Part shown: in pieces, positions 13,090 through 24,600 of the stretch
Layout of the letters: each line of letters begins with the position of its first letter
Numbering within the stretch: the first letter of the stretch is position 1
Origin: Cladorhizidae sp. MBARI D1340-BT2
Lineage: Eukaryota; Porifera; Demospongiae; Poecilosclerida; Cladorhizidae
Reading direction: 5' to 3'
Length of the DNA: 64,000 nucleotides
NCBI GenBank assembly: GCA_028752905.1
Contig: JAQNBH010000004.1
Span: 50,260,771 to 50,324,770 of the forward strand
The notes under the pieces: model-generated
Databases searched by the model: none
Seen by the model: only the letters and a program-made list of their open reading frames with translations
Told to the model about the DNA's origin: nothing
Translations under genes and position numbers: made by a program

Positions 13090-13896
13090 GTTGCTAGTGT
13101 TAGGGCCAGGGCAATGGCTAGGGCCAGTGCAGTTGCTAGTGTTAGGGCCAGGGTAATGGCTAGGGCCAGTGCAGTTGCTAGTGGTAGGGCCAGGGTAATG
13201 GCTAGGGCCAGTGCAGTTGCTAGTGTTAGGGCCAGGGTAATGGCTAGGGCCAGTGCAGTTGCTAGTGGTAGGGCCAGGGTAATGGCTAGGGCCAGTGCAG
13301 TTGCTAGTGGTAGTGCCAGGGTAATGGCTAGGGCCAGTGCAGTTGCTAGTGTTAGGGCCAGGGTAATGGCTAGGGCCAGTGCAGTTGCTAGTGTTAGGGC
13401 CAGGGTAATGGCTAGGGCCAGTGCAGTTGCTAGTGTTAGGGCCAGGGTAATGGCTAGGGCCAGTGCAGTTGCTAGTGTTAGGGCCAGGGTAATGGCTAGA
13501 GCCAGTGCAGTTGCTAGTGTTAGGGCCAGGGTAATGGCTAGGGCCAGTGCAGTTGCTAGTGTTAGGGCCAGGGCAATGGCTAAGGCCAGTGCAGTTGCTA
13601 GTGTTAGGGCCAGGGTAATGGCTAAGGCCAGTGCAGTTGCTAGAGTTAGGGCCAGAGTAATGGCTAGGGCCAGTGCAGTTGCTAGAGTTAGGGCCAGGGT
13701 AATGGCTAGGGCCAGTGCAGTTGCTAGTGTTAGGGCCAGGGTAATGGCTAGGGCCAGTGCAGTTGCTAGTGTTAGGGCCAGGGTAATGGCTAGGGCCTGT
13801 GCAGTTGCTAGTGTTAGGGCCAGGGCAATGGCTAGGGCCAGTGCAGTTACTAGTGTTAGGGCCAGGGTGATGGCTAGGGCCAGTGCAGTTGCTAGT
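13090..13896. repeat. 42-bp G-rich minisatellite, cassette 1 (about 19 units)
   Basis: Units consist of GTTGCTAGTGTTAGGGCCAG, GG(C/T)AATGGCTAGGGCC and AGTGCA. Main variable sites are GGCAATGG/GGTAATGG and AGTGTTAGG/AGTGGTAGG. There are three GGG tracts per unit on the plus strand. The open frames through the array (307, 298 and 265 codons) follow from a unit length divisible by three and are not called as genes. Confidence 0.95.
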
Positions 13897-13982
13897 ACCA
13901 CATCCTTTTAGTTTATGAGGTGACTCAGATCTTGTGCCAATACCATTTTGTGTTCTAGAATATTGTGATTTGGACTTCGAGC
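13897..13982. other. Conserved 3' flank of the 42-mer array
   Basis: The stretch between array and TIR element reads ACCACATCCTTTTAGTTTAT and then GAGGTGACTCAGATCTTG. It is repeated at 41770-41856 and 50576-50661. TGACTCA lies at 13921-13927. A related stretch follows the unrelated 39-mer array near 18259-18300. Confidence 0.7.
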
Positions 13983-14499
13983 TCCATAGATTCTGCACAA
14001 TTCACTGTATGGACTTGATATATATAGCTCAAAAGATAGGTCTCTCTGTGTGCTCTCTCTCTTGTTACTAAAAATGTTGCCTCCATAGATTCTGCATACT
14101 TCACTGTATCGACTTGATATAGATACATAGGTCTCTCTGTGTGCTCTCTCTTGATATTAAAGATGTTGCATAGGTATAGCTCCATAGATTCTGCACACTT
14201 CACTGTATGGACTTGATATAGAGCTCAAAAGATAGGTCTCTCTTAGTGCTCTCTCGTGATACTAAAAATGTTGCATAGGTATAGCTCCATAGATTCTGCA
14301 CACTTCATATGGACTTGATATATATATAGCTCAAAAGATAGGACTCTCTGTGTGCTCTCTCCTGATACTAAAAACTGTTGCATAGGTATAGCTCCATAGA
14401 TTCTGCACACTTCACTGTATGGACTTGATATATAGCTCAAAAGATAGGTCTCTCTGTATGCTCTCTCTTGATACTAAAAACTGTTGCATATGTATAGCC
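13983..14499. repeat. Five tandem subrepeats in the left TIR
   Basis: Subrepeats start at 13983, 14082, 14181, 14286 and 14393 and are 99-107 bp long. Each begins TCCATAGATTCTGCA and ends near TGTTGCATAGGTATAGC. Copy 4 has two such units (41857 and 41965); copies 3 and 5 have one. Confidence 0.88.
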
Positions 14500-14994
14500 A
14501 TGCTAAAGTTACAGTCAGTTATAGTTTGGGCTATCAAAACCTGAATGCTATGTAGCTCCTAAATACATGTAGTATCCATTACTTGAGGAAGCTAGCTAGT
14601 ATTTTAATTAGGCACTAATGGAGATGGTGTGTGTGTGTGGGTGCATGCATGGGTGCATGTGGTAGAGATATGTAGAGGGTGTGTGGGCTCCACTGGTGTC
14701 CCAACACAACTATGTATATTGTTACATATCACATTCCAGGGTAACCCTGTGTGCTTGAGGAGACATCCACACCAGCTCCCTGTGGCCCCATAAATCATGA
14801 CCACCTCATCTCAAGACTTATGCAACATTGAGCAGTGGGGCAGGAGACATGAATCAATGGCTGCATACTCCATCATGAGCTTCTAGTGTGTGTGTGTGTG
14901 TGTGTTCACTGGTTGTATGGGGCAGTAGCTATTGGTGCACTCACCCTGATAACCGTGGGCTACCATGAAAGTGCATATCTTTGCACACATTCAT

Positions 14995-15646
14995 AGTGTT
15001 GCCATAATTTTTTTGGTAATTTCCAAATTACTCGTCTGTGTTATCCAAATTTAGTGGCAACAGAAAATCCAAACAAAATGCAAGCTACAATTTCATGAGA
15101 AATAACATACTAAAGTGTTCATAGCATTTACACATGTCTTTAATAGTTCAGTGTTCGGTTTAAATTCATAGCATTTTTTAGGAACATTGAATTGCACTGT
15201 TAAAAGTGAATTTAATGTAGAAATTCCTAGTCTGTTTCTGTGCGTCGTTTTGTTGAGACCAATGTGGCTGAATAAACATTTGGTATCAGCATTGCCATGG
15301 GGTATAACTAGAATAGTGTTTGCAAGTTTTGCCAATGTGGAGTAGCGATACTCAGTTTCCAAGCAGTCTTTGATTTGGCTGATTGCATGCCAATACTTAT
15401 CCGCCTCTGACCTCTGTGATGGCCGTGACTTTAGGAGGTGACCACATAATAGCACAGGACTGTGCAGGACAAAGTGACCACCTTAATATTCCTGCAAGGA
15501 GCAGGTGACCACCAAATGACCACACTCAGCTAATACCACAGAGAGTGGTTTTGAAATAGGCTGCACATGGTCTGATATGTCAAACAATTTTCTAACGATG
15601 AAAAATCCAAGCATTTATTGATAAATTCCAACACCATGGCAACACT
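14995..15646. mobile_element. hAT-like transposon remnant inserted in TIR element copy 2
   Basis: About 650 bp interrupt a sequence that is continuous in copies 1, 3 and 5. The ends carry a short inverted repeat, AGTGTTGCCAT at left and ATGGCAACACT at right, typical of hAT-superfamily termini. The interior holds the C-terminal remnant of a hAT transposase on the minus strand. No clean 8-bp duplication is left, and a few flanking bases seem lost compared with the empty site near 520-550. Confidence 0.7.
15093..15455 (-). pseudogene. hAT transposase C-terminal fragment
   Basis: A 120-residue open stretch resembles the C-terminal dimerisation domain of hAT transposases. It has the tryptophan of YWHAISQI near residue 22, the LAKLANTILVIPHGNAD block and then FSHIGLNKTTHRNRLG near residues 85-100, followed by LNSLLTVQFN. 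In full-length relatives this domain ends a protein of several hundred residues that holds the zinc finger and catalytic core; both are missing here. There is no credible start codon; the 5' end is only the limit of the open frame. The usual SERVFS-type motif is altered to TKCLFS, a sign of decay. Family assignment by motif recognition only. Confidence 0.7.
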
Positions 15647-16160
15647 GCTAGTGATTGATGTGCCACCTGCAGCCAGTGTAGGGTGCTTGCTGAGGGCAGT
15701 TTAGTTTGGCCCTACATGGTCATGTATTGGAGCTGCAGGTTGCCATGTGAAGTGGAGTCAGCCCTCACCTCTTGCTAGTAGCTACTTGCCAGCATCAAGT
15801 CTTGAGTGGCTATAAGCACTGGGACTGGTAGAGCTGCACAAACACTACAGATGGGGCCAGTGCTTATGTTCCTGTGGGAAGAGGGAGGGGTCTAAATTAT
15901 ATACTGACAAACATGACCATGTGGTTATGACTTGCCAGCTCCTAGATTGCACACACTTCACTGTAGATATGCGCAGTATATTGTAGAGTGGCTGGAACAT
16001 TGTTGATGTTCCAGCCACCCACACTTGCCCAAGTGCTTGACCACCTACTTATGTGTGAGCTAATAATGACAGCACTTATTGTATGGGAGAGCCTCAAGTG
16101 CTAATTTCAATGCCTTGCACTCAACAATTAGCAGCAGAAAACTTGGGCAGGTGGTTTGAG

Positions 16161-16441
16161 TCCCCAACTTTGACTGCCTGTACCTTGGGGGTGCTTGCTT
16201 GTACCTATGCAACAGATTTTAGTATAAAGAGAGAGCACACAGAGAGACTTATCTTTTGAGCTATATATCAAGTGCATACAGTGAAGTGTGCAGAATCTAT
16301 GGATGTTTTGTGTCCAGAGAGAGCACACTGAGAGACCTATCTAGTATCAAGAGAGAGCACACAGAGTGACCTATCTTTTCAGTACTAGATCAAGTCCATG
16401 CAGTGAAGTCTATGGTGGTCAATAACACTTTGGTACTATCC
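16161..16441. repeat. Right TIR of copy 2, with partial subrepeat duplication
   Basis: This is the inverted counterpart of the left TIR. GAGAGAGCACAC occurs three times (starting near 16239, 16317 and 16350), so about one and a half subrepeats were added. The segment ends at TTTGGTACTATCC, which mirrors the start of copy 3's left TIR at 26486. Confidence 0.75.
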
Positions 16442-16592
16442 AACTTATTTATTTCTGGAGAGGTATGCAATGAAGTGGGCAGCTAAAAGTATCGTAACTC
16501 AAGAATGGTTGACAATAATGAGCTGAAGCTTGAAATGCAGTTAGTATAATAGTGAAGCTAGTGAATGATGAAGGACAAAGATTAGAATATAT
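16442..16592. other. Linker before the 39-mer array
   Basis: Same linker as 1232-1412. It ends in AAGGACAAAGATTAGAATAT and is followed by a 39-bp repeat instead of the 24-mer. No gene seen. Confidence 0.8.
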
Positions 16593-18151
16593 TTTCACTA
16601 GACCTCCACACTCCTCACACAGGGCACAGAGTTTCACTAGACCTCCACACTCCTCACACAGGGCACAGAGTTTCACTAGACCTCCACACTCCTCACACAG
16701 GGCACAGAGTTTCACTAGACCTCCACACTCCTCACACAGGGCACAGAGTTTCACTAGACCTCCACACTCCTCACACAGGGCACAGAGTTTCACTAGACCT
16801 CCACACTCCTCACACAGGGCACAGAGTTTCACTAGACCTGCACACTCCTCACACATGACACAGAGTTTCACTAGACCTCCACAGTCCTCACACAGGGCAC
16901 AGAGTTTCACTAGACCTCCACAGTCCTCACACAGGACACAGAGTTTCACTAGACCTCCACACTCCTCACACAGGGCACAGAGTTTCACTAGACCTCCACA
17001 CTCCTCACACAGGGCACAGAGTTTCACTAGACCTCCACGCTCCTCACACAGGGCACAGAGTTTCACTAGACCTCCACACTCCTCACACAGGGCACAGAGT
17101 TTCACTAGACCTCCACACTCCTCACACAGGGCACAGAGTTTCACTAGACCTCCACACTCCTCACACAGGGCACAGAGTTTCACTAGACCTCCACACTCCT
17201 CACACAGGGCACAGAGTTTCACTAGACCTGCACACTCCTCACACAGGGCACAGAGTTTCACTAGACCTCCACAGTCCTCACACAGGGCACAGAGTTTCAC
17301 TAGACCTCCACAGTCCTCACACAAGGCACAGAGTTTCACTAGACCTCTACACTCCTCACACAGGGCACAGAGTTTCACTAGACCTCCACACTCCTCACAC
17401 AGGGCACAGAGTTTCACTAGACCTCCACACTCCTCACACAGGGCACAGAGTTTCACTAGACCTCCACACTCCTCACACAGGGCACAGAGTTTCACTAGAC
17501 CTCCACACTCCTCACACAGGGCACAGAGTTTCACTAGACCTCCACGCTCCTCACACAGGGCACAGAGTTTCACTAGACCTCCACACTCCTCACACAGGGC
17601 ACAGAGTTTCACTAGACCTCCACACTCCTCACACAGGGCACAGAGTTTCACTAGACCTCCACACTCCTCACACAGGGCAGGTAGTTTCTCTAGACCTCCA
17701 CACTCCTCACACAGGGCACAGAGTTTCACTAGACCTCCACACTCCTCACACAGGGCACAGAGTTTCACTAGACCTCCACACTCCTCACACAGGGCACAGA
17801 GTGTCACTAGACCTTCACACTCCTCACACAGGGCACAGAGTTTCACTAGACCTCCACACTCCTCACACAGGGCACAGAGTTTCACTAGACCTCCACACTC
17901 CTCACACAGGGCAGGTAGTTTCTCTAGACCTCCACACTCCTCACACAGGGCACAGAGTTTCACTAGACCTCCACACTCCTCACACAGGGCACAGAGTTTC
18001 ACTAGACCTCCACACTCCTCACACAGGGCAGGTAGTTTCTCTAGACCTCCACACTCCTCACACAGGGCACAGAGTTTCACTAGACCTCCACACTCCTCGC
18101 ATAGGGCACAGAGTTTCACTAGACCTCCACACTCCTCACATAGGACAGAGA
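16593..18151. repeat. 39-bp minisatellite array (about 40 units)
   Basis: Units consist of TTTCACTAGACCTCCACACT and CCTCACACAGGGCACAGAG. Variants include GGCAGGTAGTTTCTC units (near 17677, 17911 and 18028) and TGCACACTCC or CCACAGTCC units that recur together, marking local higher-order copies. It takes the cassette position held by the 24-mer in copies 1, 3 and 5. Open frames (589 codons minus, 573 codons plus) follow from a unit length divisible by three. Confidence 0.95.
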
Positions 18152-18695
18152 GAAGCCTGGCCATGCACCAGACTACATGTCTGCCCCCCTCTAAGTTAGC
18201 CCTGGGCAGTGGGAGCATCCTTTATGTGGTGGGGGGACTATTAGGAATAGAACAATTGCCACATTCTTTATGAGGTGACCTCAGATCTGTTCCATTTGTA
18301 GTGCCCACCATCACAAAGGAAGGGCAAATGTCCCTGCCAAATATGTCCTCCATTTTTTGTTTCCATGGGCTTGTGGTGACTTGAGAATCCCCTTCTTGAA
18401 GGAGAGGAGATGTCTTTGCTTCCACCATTCTTTCATTCCACAGAGACATGTGCTGGCCCCCACAAACATGTACTCCTACATGTATTGTACTGTATATACA
18501 GAATCAGTGGGTGTGCAATATTTAGGGAATTTCACATCTCATTAGAATCAGTTCTCCTGGGTTGATAATTAGCAGTGGGTTGCTAAGCAACTAGAGGATG
18601 CAGAATTCCCCTTGCTCTAATGAGAAGAGCATTATAGTTGAGCCACTGCACCTTTTTGGATTATCATTTTATTTTCTTGGATTTTTAATCCAGTG
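18152..18695. other. Spacer between 39-mer and 67-mer arrays
   Basis: About 540 bp of non-coding sequence. The block ACTTGAGAATCCCCTTCTTG and its followers (CAGAGACATGTGCTGGCCCC and on) is shared with 37032-37345, 47346-47719 and 54566-54870, so this is the standard cassette spacer. It has the empty site of the TA-flanked element found in copies 3 and 5 (18370-18385). Near 18259-18300 it also carries a relative of the 42-mer 3' flank. No gene seen. Confidence 0.8.
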
Positions 18696-21600
18696 GTGTT
18701 GGTCCAGTGTGTGTCCCCATAGAGCTATGGCCACCTACTTCAACCTGCCTCCACCCAGTGTGGTTGTTGGTCCAGTGTGGGTCCCCATAGAGCTATGGCC
18801 ACCTATTTCAACCTGCCTCCACCCAGTGTGGTTGTTGGTCCAGTGTGGGTCCCCATAGAGCTATGGCCACCTATTTCAACCTGCCTCCACCCAGTGTGGT
18901 GTTGGTCCAGTGTGTGTCCCCATAGAGCTATGGCCACCTACACTTCAACCTGCCTCCCAGTGTGGTGTAGGTCCAGTGTGTGTCCCCATAGAGCTATAGT
19001 CCACCTACTTCAACCTGCCTCCCAGTGTGGTGTTGGTCCAGTGTGTGTCCCCATAGAGCTATGGCCACCTACTTCAACCTGCCTCCACCCAGTGTGGTTG
19101 TTGGTCCAGTGTGGGTCCCCATAGAGCTATGGCCACCTATTTCAACCTGCCTCCACCCAGTGTGGTGTTGGTCCAGTGTGTGTCCCCATAGAGCTATGGC
19201 CACCTACACTTCAACCTGCCTCCCAGTGTGGTGTAGGTCCAGTGTGTGTCCCCATAGAGCTATTGTCAACCTACTTCAACCTGCCTCCACCCAGTGTGGT
19301 GTTGGTCCAGTGTGTGTCCCCATAGAGCTATGGCCACCTACACTTCAACCTGCCTCCCAGTGTGGTGTAGGTCCAGTGTGTGTCCCCATAGAGCTATAGT
19401 CCACCTACTTCAACCTGCCTCCCAGTGTGGTGTTGGTCCAGTGTGTGTCCCCATAGAGCTATGGCCACCTACTTCAACCTGCCTCCACCCAGTGTGGTTG
19501 TTGGTCCAGTGTGGGTCCCCATAGAGCTATGGCCACCTATTTCAACCTGCCTCCACCCAGTGTGGTGTTGGTCCAGTGTGTGTCCCCATAGAGCTATGGC
19601 CACCTACACTTCAACCTGCCTCCCAGTGTGGTGTAGGTCCAGTGTGTTTCCCCATAGAGCTATTGTCAACCTACTTCAACCTGCCTCAACCCAGTGTGGT
19701 GTTGGTCCAGTGTGTGTCCCCATAGATCTATGGCCACCTACTTCAACCTGCATCCACCCAGTGTGGTTGTTGGTCCAGTGTGGGTCCCCATAGAGCTATG
19801 GCCACCTATTTCAACCTGCCTCCACCCAGTGTGGTGTTGGTCCAGTGTGTGTCCCCATAGAGCTATTGTCAACCTACTTCAACCTGCCTCAACCCAGTGT
19901 GGTGTTGGTCCAGTGTGTGTCCTCGTGAGCTATTTTCAACCTACTTCAACCTGCCTCAACCCAGTGTGGTGTTCGTCCAGTGTGTGTCCCCATAGATCTA
20001 TGGCCACCTACTTCAACCTGCCTCCACCCAGTGTGGTGTTGGTCCAGTGTGTGTCCCCATAGAGCTATGGCCACCTACTTCAACCTGCCTCCACCCAGTG
20101 TGGTGTTGGTCCAGTGTGTGTCCCCATAGAGCTATTGTCAACCTACTTCAACCTGCCTCAACCCAGTGTGGTGTTGGTCCAGTGTGTGTCCCCATAGATC
20201 TATGGCCACCTACTTCAACCTGCCTCCACCCAGTGTGGTTGTTGGTCCAGTGTGGGTCCCATAGAGCTATGGCCACCTATTTCAACCTGCCTCCACCCAG
20301 TGTGGTGTTGGTCCAGTGTGTGTCCCCATAGAGCTATTGTCAACCTACTTCAACCTGCCTCAACCCAGTGTGGTGTTGGTCCAGTGTGTGTCCTCATAGA
20401 GCTATTTTCAACCTACTTCAACCTGCCTCAACCCAGTGTGGTGTTCGTCCAGTGTGTGTCCCCATAGATCTATGGCCACCTACTTCAACCTGCCTCCACC
20501 CAGTGTGGTGTTGGTCCAGTGTGTGTCCCCATAGATTTATGGCCACCTACTTCAACCTGCCTCCACCCAGTGTGGTGTTTGTCCAGTGTGGGTCCCCATA
20601 GAGCTATGACCACCTATTTCAACCTGCCTCCACCCAGTGTGGTGTTGGTCCAGTGTGTGTCCCCATAGATCTATGGCCACCTACTTCAACCTGCCTCCAC
20701 CCAGTGTGGTGTTGGTCCAGTGTGTGTCCCCATAGAGCTATAGTCCACCTACTTCAACCTGCCTCCACCCAGTGTGGTGTTGGTCCAGTGTGTGTCCCCA
20801 TAGAGCTATGGCCACCTACACTTCAACCTGCCTCCCAGTGTGGTGTAGGTCCAGTGTGTGTCCCCATAGAGCTATTGTCAACCTACTTCAACCTGCCTCA
20901 ACCCAGTGTGGTGTTCGTCCAGTGTGTGTCCCCATAGATCTATGGCCACCTACTTCAACCTGCCTCCACCCAGTGTGGTTGTTGGTCCAGTGTGTGTCCC
21001 CATAGAGCTATGGCCACCTACTTCAACCTGCCTCCACCCAGTGTGGTGTTGGTCCAGTGTGTGTCCCCATAGAGCTATTGTCAACCTACTTCAACCTGCC
21101 TCAACCCAGTGTGTTGTTGGTCCAGTGTGTGTCCTCATAGAGCTATTTTCAACCTACTTCAACCTGCCTCAACCCAGTGTGGTGTTGGTCCAGTGTGTGT
21201 CCCCATAGAGCTATTGTCAACCTACTTCAACCTGCCTCAACCCAGTGTGGTGTTGGTCCAGTGTGTGTCCCCATAGATCTATGGCCACCTACTTCAACCT
21301 GCCTCCACCCAGTGTGGTTGTTGGTCCAGTGTGGGTCCCCATAGAGCTATGGCCACCTATTTCAACCTGCCTCCACCCAGTGTGGTGTTGGTCCAGTGTG
21401 TGTCCCCATAGAGCTATTGTCAACCTACTTCAACCTGCCTCAACCCAGTGTGGTGTTGGTCCAGTGTGTGTCCTCATAGAGCTATTTTCAACCTACTTCA
21501 ACCTGCCTCCACCCAGTGTGGTGTTCGTCCAGTGTGTGTCCCCATAGATCTATGGCCACCTACTTCAACCTGCCTCCACCCAGTGTGGTGTTGGTCCAGT

Positions 21601-24600
21601 GTGTGTCCCCATAGATCTATGGCCACCTACTTCAACCTGCCTCCACCCAGTGTGGTGTTTGTCCAGTGTGGGTCCCCATAGAGCTATGGCCACCTATTTC
21701 AACCTGCCTCCACCCAGTGTGGTGTTGGTCCAGTGTGTGTCCCCATAGATCTATGGCCACCTACTTCAACCTGCCTCCACCCAGTGTGGTGTTGGTCCAG
21801 TGTGTGTCCCCATAGAGCTATAGTCCACCTACTTCAACCTGCCTCCACCCAGTGTGGTGTTGGTCCAGTGTGTGTCCCCATAGAGCTGTTGTCAACCTAC
21901 TTCAACCTGCCTCAACCCAGTGTGGTGTTGGTCCAGTGTGTGTCCCCATAGATCTATGGCCACCTACTTCAACCTGCCTCCACCCAGTGTGGTTGTTGGT
22001 CCAGTGTGTGTCCCCATAGATCTATGGCCACCTACTTCAACCTGCCTCCACCCAGTGTGGTGTTGGTCCAGTGTATGTCCCCATAGATCTATGGCCACCT
22101 ACATGTACTTCAACCTGCCTCCACCCAGTGTGGTGTTTGTCCAGTGTGGGTCCCCATAGAGCTATGGCCACCTATTTCAACCTGCCTCCACCCAGTGTGG
22201 TGTTGGTCCAGTGTGTGTCCCCATAGAGCTATGGCCACCTACACTTCAACCTGCCTCCCAGTGTGGTGTAGGTCCAGTGTGTGTCCCCATAGAGCTATTG
22301 TCAACCTACTTCAACCTGCCTCCACCCAGTGTGGTGTTGGTCCAGTGTGTGTCCCCATAGAGCTATGGCCACCTACACTTCAACCTGCCTCCCAGTGTGG
22401 TGTAGGTCCAGTGTGTTTCCCCATAGAGCTATTGTCAACCTACTTCAACCTGCCTCAACCCAGTGTGGTGTTGGTCCAGTGTGTGTCCCCATAGATCTAT
22501 GGCCACCTACTTCAACCTGCCTCCACCCAGTGTGGTTGTTGGTCCAGTGTGGGTCCCCATAGAGCTATGGCCACCTATTTCAACCTGCCTCCACCCAGTG
22601 TGGTGTTGGTCCAGTGTGTGTCCCCATAGAGCTATTGTCAACCTACTTCAACCTGCCTCAACCCAGTGTGGTGTTGGTCCAGTGTGTGTCCTCATGAGCT
22701 ATTTTCAACCTACTTCAACCTGCCTCAACCCAGTGTGGTGTTCGTCCAGTGTGTGTCCCCATAGATCTATGGCCACCTACTTCAACCTGCCTCCACCCAG
22801 TGTGGTGTTGGTCCAGTGTGTGTCCCCATAGAGCTATGGCCACCTACTTCAACCTGCCTCCACCCAGTGTGGTGTTGGTCCAGTGTGTGTCCCCATAGAG
22901 CTATTGTCAACCTACTTCAACCTGCCTCAACCCAGTGTGGTGTTGGTCCAGTGTGTGTCCCCATAGATCTATGGCCACCTACTTCAACCTGCCTCCACCC
23001 AGTGTGGTTGTTGGTCCAGTGTGGGTCCCCATAGAGCTATGGCCACCTATTTCAACCTGCCTCCACCCAGTGTGGTGTTGGTCCAGTGTGTGTCCCCATA
23101 GAGCTATTGTCAACCTACTTCAACCTGCCTCAACCCAGTGTGGTGTTGGTCCAGTGTGTGTCCTCATAGAGCTATTTTCAACCTACTTCAACCTGCCTCA
23201 ACCCAGTGTGGTGTTCGTCCAGTGTGTGTCCCCATAGATCTATGGCCACCTACTTCAACCTGCCTCCACCCAGTGTGGTTGTTGGTCCAGTGTGTGTCCC
23301 CATAGATCTATGGCCACCTACTTCAACCTGCCTCCACCCAGTGTGGTGTTGGTCCAGTGTGTGTCCCCATAGAGCTATGGCCACCTACTTCAACCTGCCT
23401 CCACCCAGTGTGGTGTTTGTCCAGTGTGGGTCCCCATAGAGCTATGGCCACCTATTTCAACCTGCCTCCACCCAGTGTGGTGTTGGTCCAGTGTGTGTCC
23501 CCATAGATCTATGGCCACCTACTTCAACCTGCCTCCACCCAGTGTGGTGTTGGTCCAGTGTGTGTCCCCATAGAGCTATAGTCCACCTACTTCAACCTGC
23601 CTCCACCCAGTGTGGTGTTGGTCCAGTGTGTGTCCCCATAGAGCTATGGCCACCTACACTTCAACCTGCCTCCCAGTGTGGTGTAGGTCCAGTGTGTGTC
23701 CCCATAGAGCTATTGTCAACCTACTTCAACCTGCCTCAACCCAGTGTGGTGTTCGTCCAGTGTGTGTCCCCATAGATCTATGGCCACCTACTTCAACCTG
23801 CCTCCACCCAGTGTGGTTGTTGGTCCAGTGTGTGTCCCCATAGAGCTATGGCCACCTACTTCAACCTGCCTCCACCCAGTGTGGTGTTGGTCCAGTGTGT
23901 GTCCCCATAGATTTGTCAACCTACTTCAACCTGCCTCAACCCAGTGTGTTGTTGGTCCAGTGTGTGTCCTCATAGAGCTATTTTCAACCTACATGTACTT
24001 CAACCTGCCTCAACCCAGTGTGGTGTTCGTCCAGTGTGTGTCCCCATAGATCTATGGCCACCTACTTCAACCTGCCTCCACCCAGTGTGGTGTTGGTCCA
24101 GTGTGTGTCCCCATAGAGCTATGGCCACCTACACTTCAACCTGCCTCCCAGTGTGGTGTAGGTCCAGTGTGTGTCCCCATAGAGCTATTGTCAACCTACT
24201 TCAACCTGCCTCAACCCAGTGTGGTGTTGGTCCAGTGTGTGTCCCCATAGATCTATGGCCACCTACTTCAACCTGCCTCCACCCAGTGTGGTTGTTGGTC
24301 CAGTGTGGGTCCCCATAGAGCTATGGCCACCTATTTCAACCTGCCTCCACCCAGTGTGGTGTTGGTCCAGTGTGTGTCCCCATAGAGCTATTGTCAACCT
24401 ACTTCAACCTGCCTCAACCCAGTGTGGTGTTGGTCCAGTGTGTGTCCTCATGAGCTATTTTCAACCTACTTCAACCTGCCTCAACCCAGTTTGGTGTTCG
24501 TCCAGTGTGTGTCCCCATAGATCTATGGCCACCTACTTCAACCTGCCTCCACCCAGTGTGGTGTTGGTCCAGTGTGTGTCCCCATAGAGCTATGGCCACC

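Larger units (their letters stand above)
13983..16441. mobile_element. TIR element, cassette copy 2 (interrupted by a hAT fragment)
   Basis: Second copy of the TIR element. The left inverted repeat has grown to five tandem subrepeats (13983-14499). The right repeat (16161-16441) also holds a partly duplicated subrepeat. The interior matches copies 1, 3 and 5 but is split at 14995-15646 by a hAT-like insertion. The central hairpin is at 15988-16018. No transposase of its own is visible. Terminal repeats built from variable numbers of tandem subunits are typical of Foldback-type transposons; that assignment is inference. Confidence 0.65.

Noticed and set aside
13005..13998. Alanine-rich and GPNTSNCTGPSHYP frames across the 42-mer arrays (also at 25446, 37821-41872 and 48709-50677)
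   Set aside because: Same reason: the 42-bp unit is divisible by three. The frames stop at the array edges and change frame at irregular units.
16449..18273. Cysteine-rich CEECGGLVKLCAL frame on the minus strand of the 39-mer, with an open plus-strand frame
   Set aside because: It looks zinc-finger-like but is the translation of a 39-bp minisatellite, with the opposite strand equally open and no gene context.
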